Notes: generated by a model not told the origin, from the sequence alone. Counted from the first letter of the stretch, positions 28,383 to 37,571 are shown. The stretch: DNA of 64,000 nt from Paenibacillus sp. JZ16 (GCF_015326965.1 NZ_CP017659.1:248001-312000); one strand, 5' to 3'. Made by a program: numbers and translations.

Positions 28383-28420
28383 GCCAACAAGCTCTTGCCA
28401 ATTCGCAAGAGCTTGTTGGC
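28383..28420 (+). terminator. Long perfect hairpin after ilvD
   Basis: A perfect 16-bp stem (28383-28398 and 28405-28420) with loop CAATTC lies 31 bp after the stop. No T-run follows, so it may be an mRNA-stabilising or weak terminating element rather than a classical terminator. Confidence 0.6.
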
Positions 28421-28581
28421 ATATGAATGGACCAGGGCCATATTCGCAACTTTTGGATTCTCTATATTGAATAAACAGAGGGAAGTGCTTTTGACATAAA
28501 TAGATCAAAATGCTGGCAAAAAAAGCATGGGGAGACTAAGAATTATGGCTAGGGTATGGTATGATTTTTAAATCATTATTT
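28421..28581. other. Non-coding interval before the cre site
   Basis: No gene is seen. With the hairpin and cre site it makes up the 323-bp gap between ilvD and the membrane AraC gene. No firm -35/-10 pair was found. Confidence 0.4.
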
Positions 28582-28597
28582 TTGCAAGCGTTATCAT
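28582..28597 (+). promoter_or_regulatory. cre (CcpA) site upstream of the membrane AraC regulator
   Basis: TTGCAAGCGTTATCAT matches WTGNAARCGNWWWCAW at all 16 positions. It lies 78 bp before the TTG start of the regulator of the pectin locus, implying carbon catabolite repression. Confidence 0.75.
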
Positions 28598-28674
28598 AAG
28601 AAGACTACATATCGATTTATAATGTCCTGTTGGTCCTGTTCTTTACATCCAATACCAAGAAGGAGCAGACGATA

Positions 28675-30993
28675 TTGGGAACATTCAAATCCAAAATACT
28701 CATTTATAGTTTACTGCTGGGATCCTTCCCGACGATTCTTATCGGATTTTTCTCTTATTTTATAGCCGCCAAAGATGTGGAGGAGAAGGTAAACGAGGGA
28801 AATATGCATCTGTTGAACCAGACCCGGATGAGGGTCGAGCAAGTGCTCGATTCCATGCAAAGAACCGCCCTGCAGTTTGAGAACTCTTCGCTGCTGAAGT
28901 CTGTGATGGACAGCAAGTTAAGTGGACAGGACTTTATTAAGGTCCGGGAACTGATGAAAGAAATGTTTAACCTGCAGACGCAGACTATATTAAATCAGGT
29001 GTATGTCGTTAATCTGAAGCATGAATGGGTCGTGGATTTAAATTCCCTCAAACCTCTGGAGGGATTGAACAAAACCGAGTTCGAGCGGTATCTGGATACC
29101 AATGATAGCATATTCTGGGCAGCGGGCTCGGGAGAAATCTCGCAAACCGCGAATCCGGTGGAGACGGATCATTGGAACAGCGCCGAACAAACGGCAACAA
29201 CCCTTCGGCTGGTGCATAAAATACCGCTGCTGTCGAAGAACGCGTCGCCGACGGGTATTCTGATTCTGCAAATCACCGCCAAAGATATCCGGAGCATGCT
29301 GGAGCCCGTCAATTTGCGGGCCGCCCAGTATATCCTAAACGAGCAGGGAGATGCATTCCTGTCGCCAGTTCAGGATCGTGAGGCTTACCGTTCGATCAAC
29401 GGAGAGATTTCGGCAAGGATTCAGCAGTCCGATCAGCTCCAAGGTGCATTCCATGCCGAGGGCGAAGGTAAAAAGGTGAGCGTGCTGTATGCCAAATCGG
29501 AATATAACGGGTGGACCTATGTATCCGTCGTATCCCTGGATAAAGTAACGGACCAGACAGGAAACATTGCGCTGATTACCGCCGCCGCCTGTTTCGGGAT
29601 TATTGTGACCGTGCTGATTGCTTCTTGGTTTGGCAGCCGGAGGATGTATTCTCCAATCCGCAGACTCCATGAGTTCGCGACGAACGTTCAGCCGCAGCAG
29701 GCCGATGACAACCGCAAAGATGAGTTTGAGTTCATTCGGGAGAGCCTGACCTCCCTTGCCGTTTCCAGAAACGAGCTGGACAAACAGATGAAATCCCAAA
29801 CGGTCCATCTGCGAGAGTTCTATGTCCTGAAGCTGTTTACTGAGCAAATGTCCGGAGCCGATGACAAGTACGCTTCCGAACGCTACGGGTTTCCAACGGG
29901 CTGGGGAAGCCTCGGGGTGCTGCAGCTTGAGCTGGATAACCTTCAGCAGTCGCGGTTCCAGGAACAGGACCGGGAGCTTCTTCTGTTTGCGGTAAGCAAT
30001 ATCGTCTCGGAAACCCTGCCGGAAGAGGCCCGCTTCAGTCCGATCGTGCTGAATCATTCCCAGGTGACGCTGCTGACCTGTAAAGAAGAGGATGCCGAAG
30101 CCGGGCAAGCTTTGTTCTATGAGACCGCTCAGCACATCAAAACCAAGGTTCAGGAATACCTCGGGCTCGAATGCAGCATCGGCATCAGCCTTCCGTTCAA
30201 GCGGTTGTCCAATGCGAAGCGCGCGTATAAAGAAAGCAGCCAGGCACTCAAATTACGATTTATTCTCGGATCGAACATCATCGTACGCTATGCCGATATT
30301 GTGGATCAAGGAAGTGCAGAGAAGACAGTATACACGAAATTAAGACTGATTGAAGAACAGATGATGCTTGCCCTTGAAGAACGGCAGCTTGAGAAGGTGG
30401 AGCAGCAGTTTCAGCGTTATTTGGATGAATTGCTGTGCAAGGACGGGCTTTATCAAGAGCATCATTTATTGCTGCTGCAGCTCGCGTCCAGGACCGTAAG
30501 CATAGCCCAGGAGCAGGGACTGTCGATGCAGCAATTATGGAATGGCGAAGAGGAGTTGAAGCTTCTGTTCAGGCTGCAGACACGAAGCGAAATTGCGAGC
30601 TGGTTCCACTCCAAATTGTTTAAACCTGTGATCGGGATTCTGGAGGACATGGCAGATAAGCAATTCGTAAGCATTACCCGCCGAATCGTGGAGATCGTGC
30701 AAGAGCAGTATGATAAAGACATTTCACTCGAATACTGCGCGGCGGTCATGAATTTTAATCCGGCTTATATCAGCCGGGTATTTAAGAAAGAGATGGGTGT
30801 GTCCTTCAGTGAATACTTAAGCGAGTACCGAATGAATATAGCCAAAAATCTGCTGGCCACGACCGAGATGAAGGTCTCGGAAATCGGCCAGAAAGTGAGC
30901 TACACAAATATCAGCGCCTTCATTCGTACGTTCCGTCGGACATATGGGGTAACTCCCGGCCAGTACCGGGAGCAGCATAGTGAAGAAGGCTAG
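28675..30993 (+). CDS. Membrane-anchored AraC-family regulator
   Basis: A 772-residue one-component sensor. An N-terminal membrane helix (ILIYSLLLGSFPTILIGFFS) precedes an extracellular domain of about 260 residues with a Cache-like pattern. A second helix (IALITAAACFGIIVTVLIAS) follows, then a cytoplasmic region, and a C-terminal AraC DNA-binding domain (ISLEYCAAVMNFNPAYISRV; VSEIGQKVSYTNISAFIRTF). Such proteins sit beside LplBCA-type importers and activate them in response to an extracellular glycan. The TTG at 28675 is chosen because AAGGAG lies 9 bp upstream. It very likely controls the importer that starts at 31570 and perhaps the pectin genes beyond. Confidence 0.87.
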   Translation: MGTFKSKILIYSLLLGSFPTILIGFFSYFIAAKDVEEKVNEGNMHLLNQTRMRVEQVLDSMQRTALQFENSSLLKSVMDSKLSGQDFIKVRELMKEMFNLQTQTILNQVYVVNLKHEWVVDLNSLKPLEGLNKTEFERYLDTNDSIFWAAGSGEISQTANPVETDHWNSAEQTATTLRLVHKIPLLSKNASPTGILILQITAKDIRSMLEPVNLRAAQYILNEQGDAFLSPVQDREAYRSINGEISARIQQSDQLQGAFHAEGEGKKVSVLYAKSEYNGWTYVSVVSLDKVTDQTGNIALITAAACFGIIVTVLIASWFGSRRMYSPIRRLHEFATNVQPQQADDNRKDEFEFIRESLTSLAVSRNELDKQMKSQTVHLREFYVLKLFTEQMSGADDKYASERYGFPTGWGSLGVLQLELDNLQQSRFQEQDRELLLFAVSNIVSETLPEEARFSPIVLNHSQVTLLTCKEEDAEAGQALFYETAQHIKTKVQEYLGLECSIGISLPFKRLSNAKRAYKESSQALKLRFILGSNIIVRYADIVDQGSAEKTVYTKLRLIEEQMMLALEERQLEKVEQQFQRYLDELLCKDGLYQEHHLLLLQLASRTVSIAQEQGLSMQQLWNGEEELKLLFRLQTRSEIASWFHSKLFKPVIGILEDMADKQFVSITRRIVEIVQEQYDKDISLEYCAAVMNFNPAYISRVFKKEMGVSFSEYLSEYRMNIAKNLLATTEMKVSEIGQKVSYTNISAFIRTFRRTYGVTPGQYREQHSEEG

Positions 30994-31086
30994 CTTGAGA
31001 ATGAGCAGCTCGATCCGAAGATGAAGACATACCCGGCTGCATGATGGCTCAATTTTGAGTAAGCCACCATAACAAGAACTTAATGG

Positions 31087-31130
31087 AGCTGTTCCATCCG
31101 TAGAATGTTCTGCGGTGGAGCAGCTTTTTT
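31087..31130 (+). terminator. Rho-independent terminator after the membrane AraC gene
   Basis: An imperfect stem (AGCTGTTCCATCCG with CGGTGGAGCAGCT) is followed by six T residues. It separates the regulator transcript from the importer operon. Confidence 0.8.
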
Positions 31131-31385
31131 GCACGAAAAAGAACGCCCGTACGGTGCCATTATAAATATAGATTCGGGACCATTTATTCCATGGCTAATG
31201 TAGACGGCAAAGATCCTGTTCTTATCTGCATGTCATATGCGGCATATAGAAGGTGGAATACGGCATATGCAGGGGAATTGGTGAAATCCTGTAACCCTTG
31301 CTGGAAAGGCATTGACCGAGGGCTGGTGCGTGAAGTCATGAACGGAGTATAGCCGGACACGAGGATGGTGACGGATAATTAATCC

Positions 31386-31401
31386 ATGAAAACGCATACA
31401 A
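31386..31401 (+). promoter_or_regulatory. cre (CcpA) site upstream of the pectin-locus importer
   Basis: ATGAAAACGCATACAA matches WTGNAARCGNWWWCAW at all 16 positions. It is 168 bp before the first permease start. Confidence 0.65.
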
Positions 31402-31433
31402 CCAACAAAAACGATGTTCAGACAGGCAATGCC

Positions 31434-31491
31434 CATGCTTCCGAAGCGAGTTTTGTTCGAAACTGATTCAGGAAGTAACGCTCACAAAACT
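31434..31491 (+). repeat. Tandem leader repeat, copy 1 (58 bp)
   Basis: First of two copies spaced 63 bp apart, identical at 53 of 58 positions. It begins CATGCTTCCGAAG and contains inverted arms AGTTTTGT (31449-31456) and ACAAAACT (31484-31491). Confidence 0.85.
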
Positions 31492-31496
31492 AAGGG

Positions 31497-31554
31497 CATG
31501 CTTCCGAAGTGAGTTTTGTTCGAATCTCATTCAAGAAGTAACGCTTACAAAACT
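31497..31554 (+). repeat. Tandem leader repeat, copy 2 (58 bp)
   Basis: Second copy, with the same inverted arms (31512-31519 and 31547-31554). It ends 15 bp before the start codon of the permease, immediately before the ribosome binding site, so it is part of the mRNA leader. The rest of the 576-bp gap (30994-31569) holds the terminator, the cre site and a CATATGC/GCATATG inverted repeat near 31232-31269, but no gene. Confidence 0.85.
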
Positions 31555-31569
31555 TTGAGGAGAGGTGCT

Positions 31570-32541
31570 ATGAAAACAAATCAAGCTCCGGCAACAGTCG
31601 GCCCGCAAGTAAAGAGGGAACTGCGCCTGGAGAAACGAAAGCTCTTACTAAGGGATCTGGTCAGGGACAGGTGGATGTATCTGATGCTGCTGCCAGGCGT
31701 GCTGTATTTTATCGTATTTAAATACGTGCCGATGTACGGGGTGACGATGGCTTTTCAGGATTACAAGCCGCATACCGGGTTCTTCGGCAGCCCGTGGGTC
31801 GGGTTCAAGCATTTCGAGCGCTTTTTCAGCGAACCGCAGTTTTGGATGCTTTTTCGAAACACCATCATTTTAGCTTTATATAATCTGATCTTTTTCTTTC
31901 CGCTGCCGATTATATTGGCGCTCATGCTGAATGAGCTAAGGCGGGAGCGCTTCAAAAGGTTTGTACAAACCTTGATCTACATTCCGCATTTTGTATCCTG
32001 GGTTGTCGTTGTCGGTATTTTCTATATCTTGTTTACGACCGAGAACGGCATTCTGAATGAAATCATTTATCAGATAACGGGAGAGAAAATCGCATTCCTG
32101 CTTGAGAAGGACTGGTTCCGGACGATGATTGTGTCCCAGTCGATCTGGAAGGAAGTAGGCTGGGGCACCGTGATCTTTCTTGCCGCCCTTGCTGGCGTAG
32201 ACCTGCAGCAGTATGAAGCCGCACGGATCGACGGAGCCGGACGCTGGCGTCAGCTGTGGCATATCACGCTGCCAGCCATCCGCAGCACGATCATCATTTT
32301 GCTTATTCTTCGTTTAGGCAACTTCCTGGACTCGGGCTTCGAGCAAATCTTCCTGATGATCACGCCGACAAACCGGGAAGTGAGTGAAGTATTCGATACG
32401 TATGTATACACCAAAGGGATGACGCAGGCACAGTACAGTTACAGCGCAGCCGTCGGTTTGTTTAAATCCTTTGTCGGATTGATTCTGGTTCTCGGTTCAA
32501 ACTGGATGGCCAAGCGATTCGGGGAAGAAGGGGTGTACTAG
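31570..32541 (+). CDS. Oligosaccharide ABC permease, LplB/YteP type
   Basis: A 323-residue permease with six membrane helices. The start of the first helix (RWMYLMLLPGVLYFIVFKYV) and the segment PMYGVTMAFQDYKPHTGFFG are typical of the LplB/YteP group, which imports complex oligosaccharides such as unsaturated rhamnogalacturonan. The EAA loop is YEAARIDGAGRWRQLWHITL. Start 31570 follows GAGGAGAGG. It opens an operon with an LplC-type permease and LplA-type binding protein; context points to a pectin-derived substrate. Confidence 0.92.
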   Translation: MKTNQAPATVGPQVKRELRLEKRKLLLRDLVRDRWMYLMLLPGVLYFIVFKYVPMYGVTMAFQDYKPHTGFFGSPWVGFKHFERFFSEPQFWMLFRNTIILALYNLIFFFPLPIILALMLNELRRERFKRFVQTLIYIPHFVSWVVVVGIFYILFTTENGILNEIIYQITGEKIAFLLEKDWFRTMIVSQSIWKEVGWGTVIFLAALAGVDLQQYEAARIDGAGRWRQLWHITLPAIRSTIIILLILRLGNFLDSGFEQIFLMITPTNREVSEVFDTYVYTKGMTQAQYSYSAAVGLFKSFVGLILVLGSNWMAKRFGEEGVY

Positions 32542-32587
32542 GAGGATGCCGAGGATGCATTTTTTGAAATGACAGGAGGGAATAAAC

Positions 32588-33460
32588 GTGCGTCAAGATC
32601 AAACCTGGGGCAATCGCCTGTTTGATATCATTAACCATTCGATTTTATTCATCGTTGCGATCGTGTGTGTTCTTCCATTCGTGTATGTGCTGGCGGTTTC
32701 GTTTGCCAGTCCGGCTGAAGTCGCCAAGGGTGGGTTGATTCTATGGCCCAAAGAATGGTCGCTCGTATCGTACCAATATATTTTCTCGTCCGACACACTG
32801 CCGCGAAGCTTGCTCGTTTCGATCTATATTACGGTAGTAGGAACACTGATCAACCTGGCGTTTACATCGCTGATGGCTTATCCGTTGTCCAAGCCTCATC
32901 TCCGGGGCAGAAATCCCATCCTGCTCGGCGTATTGATCACGATGCTGTTTAGCGGGGGGATGATCCCAACATACTTCGTCGTGAACGGGTTGAATTTGAC
33001 CAATACGCTGTGGTCCTTGATGATACCAAGTGCCATCAGTGCGTTTAACCTGATCGTGCTGAAGAACTTCTTCCAGCAAATTCCCGACGGGCTGGAGGAT
33101 TCGGCTAAAATCGATGGCTGCAATGACTTGGGAGTTCTGATTCGAATTGTGCTTCCATTGTCGCTGCCAGCGATGGCCACGTTCGGTTTGTTTTACGCGG
33201 TTGCTCATTGGAACACGTTTTTTAATGCCATTCTATACATCAATGATAACGAGAAATGGCCGATTCAGGTTCTGCTTAGGGAAATCGTGATTTTGGCACA
33301 GAGCCGGGTAGGGGATTCCAGCTTCGACGAAATGGACGTGCAGCCGTTAACGATTCGTATGGCGGTCATCGTTTTTGCCACCGTGCCCATTCTGCTCGTG
33401 TATCCTTTTCTGCAGAAGCATTTTGCAAAAGGCGTCATGCTGGGCTCAGTGAAAGGATAA
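32588..33460 (+). CDS. Oligosaccharide ABC permease, LplC/YtcP type
   Basis: A 290-residue permease with six helices and the EAA loop LEDSAKIDGCNDLGVLIRIV. The C-terminus QKHFAKGVMLGSVKG is characteristic of this group. It starts at a GTG with ACAGGAGGG upstream, 46 bp after the first permease. It forms the transport channel with the preceding permease and depends on an ATPase encoded elsewhere. Confidence 0.92.
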   Translation: MRQDQTWGNRLFDIINHSILFIVAIVCVLPFVYVLAVSFASPAEVAKGGLILWPKEWSLVSYQYIFSSDTLPRSLLVSIYITVVGTLINLAFTSLMAYPLSKPHLRGRNPILLGVLITMLFSGGMIPTYFVVNGLNLTNTLWSLMIPSAISAFNLIVLKNFFQQIPDGLEDSAKIDGCNDLGVLIRIVLPLSLPAMATFGLFYAVAHWNTFFNAILYINDNEKWPIQVLLREIVILAQSRVGDSSFDEMDVQPLTIRMAVIVFATVPILLVYPFLQKHFAKGVMLGSVKG

Positions 33461-33528
33461 CCGGTTGGATGCGCCTTCTTCCCAGTAAGAGGGGTTTCAA
33501 TAGAAATGAATATGATGGAGGGCTAAAG

Positions 33529-35022
33529 ATGAAGAAAAGATGGATGACAACCGTTATGGCAATGCTGGCGGGGATGATGGTTGTAACGGCTTGCGGAGAC
33601 AAAAGCGGCGGGAGCGGGGTCAATGGCGACGGACCTTATCCGCTTACGCTGGTGGTTAATCAGGTTGGGGAAATACCCGACCCGAAAAATCAGATGGAGG
33701 AAAAAATACGCGAATACACAAATACGGATCTGCGGATTCAGTGGATTCCCTACTCCGCATACGACGAGAAGGTTAACGTCATGGTCGCTTCCAATGAGCT
33801 TCCGAAGCTCATCAAGCTGAACTATACGCCAACGACGATCAGCTCGCTCGAAGCGGATCTGTTCTGGGACATCACCGAGCAATTGAAAAATTACCCGAAT
33901 TTGGCCGCGCAGCCGCAGGCCTATTACGACAACATCAGCGTGAACGGAAAAGTGTACGGCATCCCCCTGTTCCGGGACATGGGCCGGGCGATCGTCAGCT
34001 ACCGCAAGGACTGGCTCGATGCTGCCGGCTTGAAGGAGCCTGTCACCCTGGATGATTGGTATGAAATTATCCGATTCAGCACGGAGGAGGATCCGGATGG
34101 CAACGGAAAAAGGGACACCTACGGAATGATGCTCGACAAAGGCTATAACCAGGGTACGGCATCGACCTTGACCCGGCTTGCCGTTTCCCAAGGCGCACCT
34201 AATAAATGGGGCATCGACGAGCAAGGCAATTTCTATCCGGAGTTTGTATCCGAGCAGTTCTTCGATGTCATGAAGCTGTTTAGAAGATTATATGAAGAGA
34301 AGCTGATTAATCAGGATTTCGCCGTGGTTGATTCCTCCGAGCTCAATAAGGTGTATGAATCGGGCCGCGCGAATATCCGGATCTCCGGCGGTAACGGTCA
34401 ATCGCTGCAAACCAAGCTGGAGAAGGTTGTTCCGGAAGCGGTTGTCGACGTATCTCCGCTGCAAGGTCCAGAAGGCATTCGCGTTCCGGGGGAAAGCGGA
34501 AATACCGGCTTCCTGGCAATCCCGAGATCGACGGTCAAGTCTGAAGAAGAACTGGCTAAAGTGCTGACCTTCGTTGACAAGCTGCTGGATCCCGAGATGG
34601 TCAATGTTATTAATAAAGGCATCGAAGGCGTGCATTACAAAGTCGAAGGAGATTATACCGTAACGATCGATGCGGATAAGGACGCTCAAGAAGTCAAGCC
34701 TTATCGCGATACGTTTCCACAACGGGGCGATTTGTACAACATGGAGAAGAAACCGAAAGGAACGGAGCTGTTCAACAAGAACAAACAAATCGTGTATGAG
34801 AACGAGAATTACATTGTACCGAATCCGGCGCTTACCCTGAAATCGACGACTTACAATGAACGCGGCGGAGAGCTGGAGCAGATCATCACCGATGCGCAAA
34901 CCAAGTTCATTATGGGGCAGATTGACGAGGCCGGCTGGAAGGCGGAAGTGGAGAAATGGAGAAAGAGCGGCGGAGATCAAATGGCTGCAGAATATAAAGA
35001 ATCTAACACGAATCAAAAATAG
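33529..35022 (+). CDS. Oligosaccharide ABC substrate-binding lipoprotein, LplA type
   Basis: A 497-residue lipoprotein with signal peptide and lipobox (MMVVTAC). The mature protein has the large LplA-type fold with a Ca-binding-like loop TEEDPDGNGKRDTYG, and YRKDWLDAAGLKEPVTLDDW before it. It should capture the oligosaccharide for the two preceding permeases. ATG 33529 is chosen because TGGAGGG lies 8 bp upstream; the longer frame has no such site. A large hairpin follows the gene. Confidence 0.92.
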   Translation: MKKRWMTTVMAMLAGMMVVTACGDKSGGSGVNGDGPYPLTLVVNQVGEIPDPKNQMEEKIREYTNTDLRIQWIPYSAYDEKVNVMVASNELPKLIKLNYTPTTISSLEADLFWDITEQLKNYPNLAAQPQAYYDNISVNGKVYGIPLFRDMGRAIVSYRKDWLDAAGLKEPVTLDDWYEIIRFSTEEDPDGNGKRDTYGMMLDKGYNQGTASTLTRLAVSQGAPNKWGIDEQGNFYPEFVSEQFFDVMKLFRRLYEEKLINQDFAVVDSSELNKVYESGRANIRISGGNGQSLQTKLEKVVPEAVVDVSPLQGPEGIRVPGESGNTGFLAIPRSTVKSEEELAKVLTFVDKLLDPEMVNVINKGIEGVHYKVEGDYTVTIDADKDAQEVKPYRDTFPQRGDLYNMEKKPKGTELFNKNKQIVYENENYIVPNPALTLKSTTYNERGGELEQIITDAQTKFIMGQIDEAGWKAEVEKWRKSGGDQMAAEYKESNTNQK

Positions 35023-35046
35023 CGGTCATTGAGGAGCAATGTAAAC

Positions 35047-35107
35047 GAGAGACAAAGCTGGCAAGTAAAAGGAAGTGCCTTTGGTGTCCTTGGCTGCTTT
35101 GTCTCTC
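35047..35107 (+). terminator. Large hairpin after the LplA-type gene
   Basis: A perfect 12-bp outer stem (GAGAGACAAAGC 35047-35058; GCTTTGTCTCTC 35096-35107) encloses weaker inner pairing (AAGG-AAGTG-CCTT). There is no T-run, so it may end or protect the importer mRNA. Confidence 0.6.
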
Positions 35108-35211
35108 ACTACTAATATATCTGTATTAATGATCGAAAGAACATTTCACACGGCTGCCTTATAGGCCACACATTCAACTTATATAAATGAGGCAAATTAG
35201 GAGCACTCGGT

Positions 35212-36645
35212 TCATGGGCTGTCCATTTTCGTTCCAATTAGCACGAGATCAAGATGATTCGTTCTAAGCGCGCCAGCCGGCTTGATTTGCAGCACAAGAC
35301 CATCGCGGTCAAAACGGCAGGTAAGGATAAACATCTGCTGTTGTTCCAGCAGCTGAATGTGGATCAAGCAGGTCGACGGGTCTGCCCATACGGCACCACA
35401 GGCGGAGGGAAGGCCGAAAAAAGGGTCAGGACCGATATGCCAATCATTCATGGAGCATACAACACGGGGACGACCGGTTTCATGAATGAAGGTGAGCTCG
35501 CATGCTTGCTCACTGAACGTAAAATGACAACCTGTCCATCCCGGCTCATTAGCAGCTAGGCGATATTGCTGCCCCGAGACCTGCACGGCTGTACTGGAGA
35601 TCAAGCTTCCATCCGGCAGATGGAGCTTCAAGGCGCTCAGACGCTTCTGCATCCGGTCATAACCGGCATCATCGAAAGGGCAGGGCTCCTGCATGGAAGA
35701 AACCAGATGGGTCCAAACGCAATCGAGGATTCCTTGGTGTTCATCCCGGTTCAGCATGGTGTTGGCCGTCGAGACAAAAACGGCGTCATGGTCTGGGATG
35801 ACAAGGACGAATTGCCCGCCTGCGCCGAAAGCGCAGTAGGCTTGACGCCTGGCTCGCCAGAACTGGTATCCGTACCCGCTTCGTCCTTCCAGCAGAATTC
35901 CGGCGCTGGAGTTATCAACGACCTTGGACGTGCTTAACTCTACCCAGCCCTCCGGCAGGATCCGGATTCCGTTCCACAGCCCGTCCTGCAGATAGAGCTG
36001 ACCGAATTTGGCCAGATCCTCCGTGGTGCAATAGGCTCCGCTGCCGCCCTGGTTAATTCCGAGCGGGCAGGTCTCCCACTCGATATCCTGCATCCCGAGG
36101 GGCTGAAACAAGCGGTCATCGAGATAGTCATGCACGGTTGTCCCCGTAACCCGTTGGAGTATGGCGCAGAGCGTATGCGTACCTGTCGTATCGTAGGCAA
36201 AGACGGTCCCCGGGGGATGACTCGGTGGCGTATGAAGATACTCGAACACGATATCCCGGGCCTCTTTATTGGTTGATTTTCGGTGGACGGTTTGCATACT
36301 CAGCAGATGCCGGATGGTCATATCGGCTGTGTACGGGTGTACGGTCTCCGGCTGCTTATCCGGAAAAAAATGAATGACCTTGTCCTCCAGGGAGATCCGT
36401 CCTTCACCGATGGCAATGCCGACGGCTGCCGATGTCAAGCTCTTGCTGACGGAGAAGATCGGATGCCTTAAATCCTTGTGAAAAGGGGAGTAATAACCTT
36501 CGGCAGCTACTTTGCCATGCCGAAGCAGCATAAAGCTGTGCAGGTTCATATTCCTTTCCGTCATATCCTCCATAAAGCGGAGAATGGCGGAAGGAGGAAT
36601 ACCGACGTCCTCCGGACGGACTCGAGCCAGTGCAGTCATCATCAT
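35212..36645 (-). CDS. Serine hydrolase, beta-lactamase/penicillin-binding-protein family
   Basis: A 477-residue class C beta-lactamase-like hydrolase. The SxxK motif is in PIFSVSKSLTSAAVG (nucleophile Ser), the second-motif Tyr is probably that of FAYDTTGTHTLC, and a third motif lies near the C-terminal side of the domain (FGAGGQFVLVIP). The remaining C-terminal 130 residues form a beta-rich domain. There is no signal peptide. In this pectin locus it may be a carbohydrate or aryl esterase (for example deacetylating imported fragments) rather than a beta-lactamase; that is inference. ATG codons at 36645, 36642 and 36639 are all possible, with GAGAGG just upstream. It overlaps the pectinesterase stop by one base. 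Confidence 0.8.
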   Translation of the reverse strand: MMMTALARVRPEDVGIPPSAILRFMEDMTERNMNLHSFMLLRHGKVAAEGYYSPFHKDLRHPIFSVSKSLTSAAVGIAIGEGRISLEDKVIHFFPDKQPETVHPYTADMTIRHLLSMQTVHRKSTNKEARDIVFEYLHTPPSHPPGTVFAYDTTGTHTLCAILQRVTGTTVHDYLDDRLFQPLGMQDIEWETCPLGINQGGSGAYCTTEDLAKFGQLYLQDGLWNGIRILPEGWVELSTSKVVDNSSAGILLEGRSGYGYQFWRARRQAYCAFGAGGQFVLVIPDHDAVFVSTANTMLNRDEHQGILDCVWTHLVSSMQEPCPFDDAGYDRMQKRLSALKLHLPDGSLISSTAVQVSGQQYRLAANEPGWTGCHFTFSEQACELTFIHETGRPRVVCSMNDWHIGPDPFFGLPSACGAVWADPSTCLIHIQLLEQQQMFILTCRFDRDGLVLQIKPAGALRTNHLDLVLIGTKMDSP

Positions 36646-37571
36646 CAACCTCTCGTCTGATTGGATGTACCAGGAGTGTAGGGCGGATACCAACGGTCTT
36701 GGCCACTGAGCACATGTTCGATGGTAAACCGTTTAGCCTCGGTCTCAGTGAGCTGCCTGGACCACGCAACCCGCAAGGAGGGGGATGCTCCGGGGCCGCG
36801 GCTGCCGAATTCGGCATAACGCGATGTTTCTTCACGGTCCGGTTGGTTCCAGTTATGCCAGCCCTGTGGATGAACGGAGCCGTCCATCTCGGATCGGATG
36901 AACACCACATTGGCATAAGCACGCCAAGGCCGGCCAAGGTATACGTTCTCAACACCGGGTGCTCCCGAGATTTTGCAATCGATAAAGACATAGCCAAACT
37001 CCGCTTCCTCCGGCGTATTGGCTGCGGTCAGGTAACCACCGGACCGCTTGCAGTGGATGGTGCACCGGTCGAATACGGCCGTTGCCGGCCCAAATATAAA
37101 ATCGACATCGCCCTCGATATAACATTCGGCAAAGAAATGACGTCCGCCGGACACATAGAGCGTATCTTGATCACCTTCAAGTTTTACATACTGAAAGGAC
37201 ACCCGGTCGGCATCGATAAAGGCAGCGACTGCCTGACCCGTCCCAGGACCGGAATCATTGCGGATGGTCAATTGTTCGGCGCTGAAATCATTTGCGCAGA
37301 TATAGAAGCTTCCGCTGCGAAAGGTCCCGAGGGGTTGTCCATCTTCATCTAAGGTGTGGGCGTTATCCGAATATGTAAGAATCGTTTCTTCAGGTCCTTC
37401 ACCGATCATACGGATGGCTGGTTTCGATGAAGGAATGTTGATTTTCTCACGGTAAACACCTTTTTTAATTTCGATGATGACAAGACAATCGGACTGTTCG
37501 GGAATCGAGTCGATTGCAGATTGCACCGTCACGAAGTCGCCTTGTCCGCTGGGATCTACTGTGATTTTCAT
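36645..37571 (-). CDS. Pectinesterase (CE8), cytoplasmic
   Basis: A 308-residue pectin methylesterase that removes methyl groups from homogalacturonan. The CE8 beta-helix motifs are all present: GDFVTVQSAIDSIPE, the conserved Gln in LEGDQDTLYV, catalytic Asp in IEGDVDFIFGPA, and YLGRPWRAYANVVF. It lacks a signal peptide, unlike plant-attacking pectinesterases, so it should act on imported methylated oligogalacturonides. It is first in a minus-strand operon with the serine hydrolase and diverges from the GH105 gene. Confidence 0.93.
   Translation of the reverse strand: MKITVDPSGQGDFVTVQSAIDSIPEQSDCLVIIEIKKGVYREKINIPSSKPAIRMIGEGPEETILTYSDNAHTLDEDGQPLGTFRSGSFYICANDFSAEQLTIRNDSGPGTGQAVAAFIDADRVSFQYVKLEGDQDTLYVSGGRHFFAECYIEGDVDFIFGPATAVFDRCTIHCKRSGGYLTAANTPEEAEFGYVFIDCKISGAPGVENVYLGRPWRAYANVVFIRSEMDGSVHPQGWHNWNQPDREETSRYAEFGSRGPGASPSLRVAWSRQLTETEAKRFTIEHVLSGQDRWYPPYTPGTSNQTRG

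Noticed and set aside
31434..31554. CRISPR array interpretation of the tandem leader repeat
   Set aside because: Only two units, separated by 5 bp rather than a spacer, and no cas gene is present.
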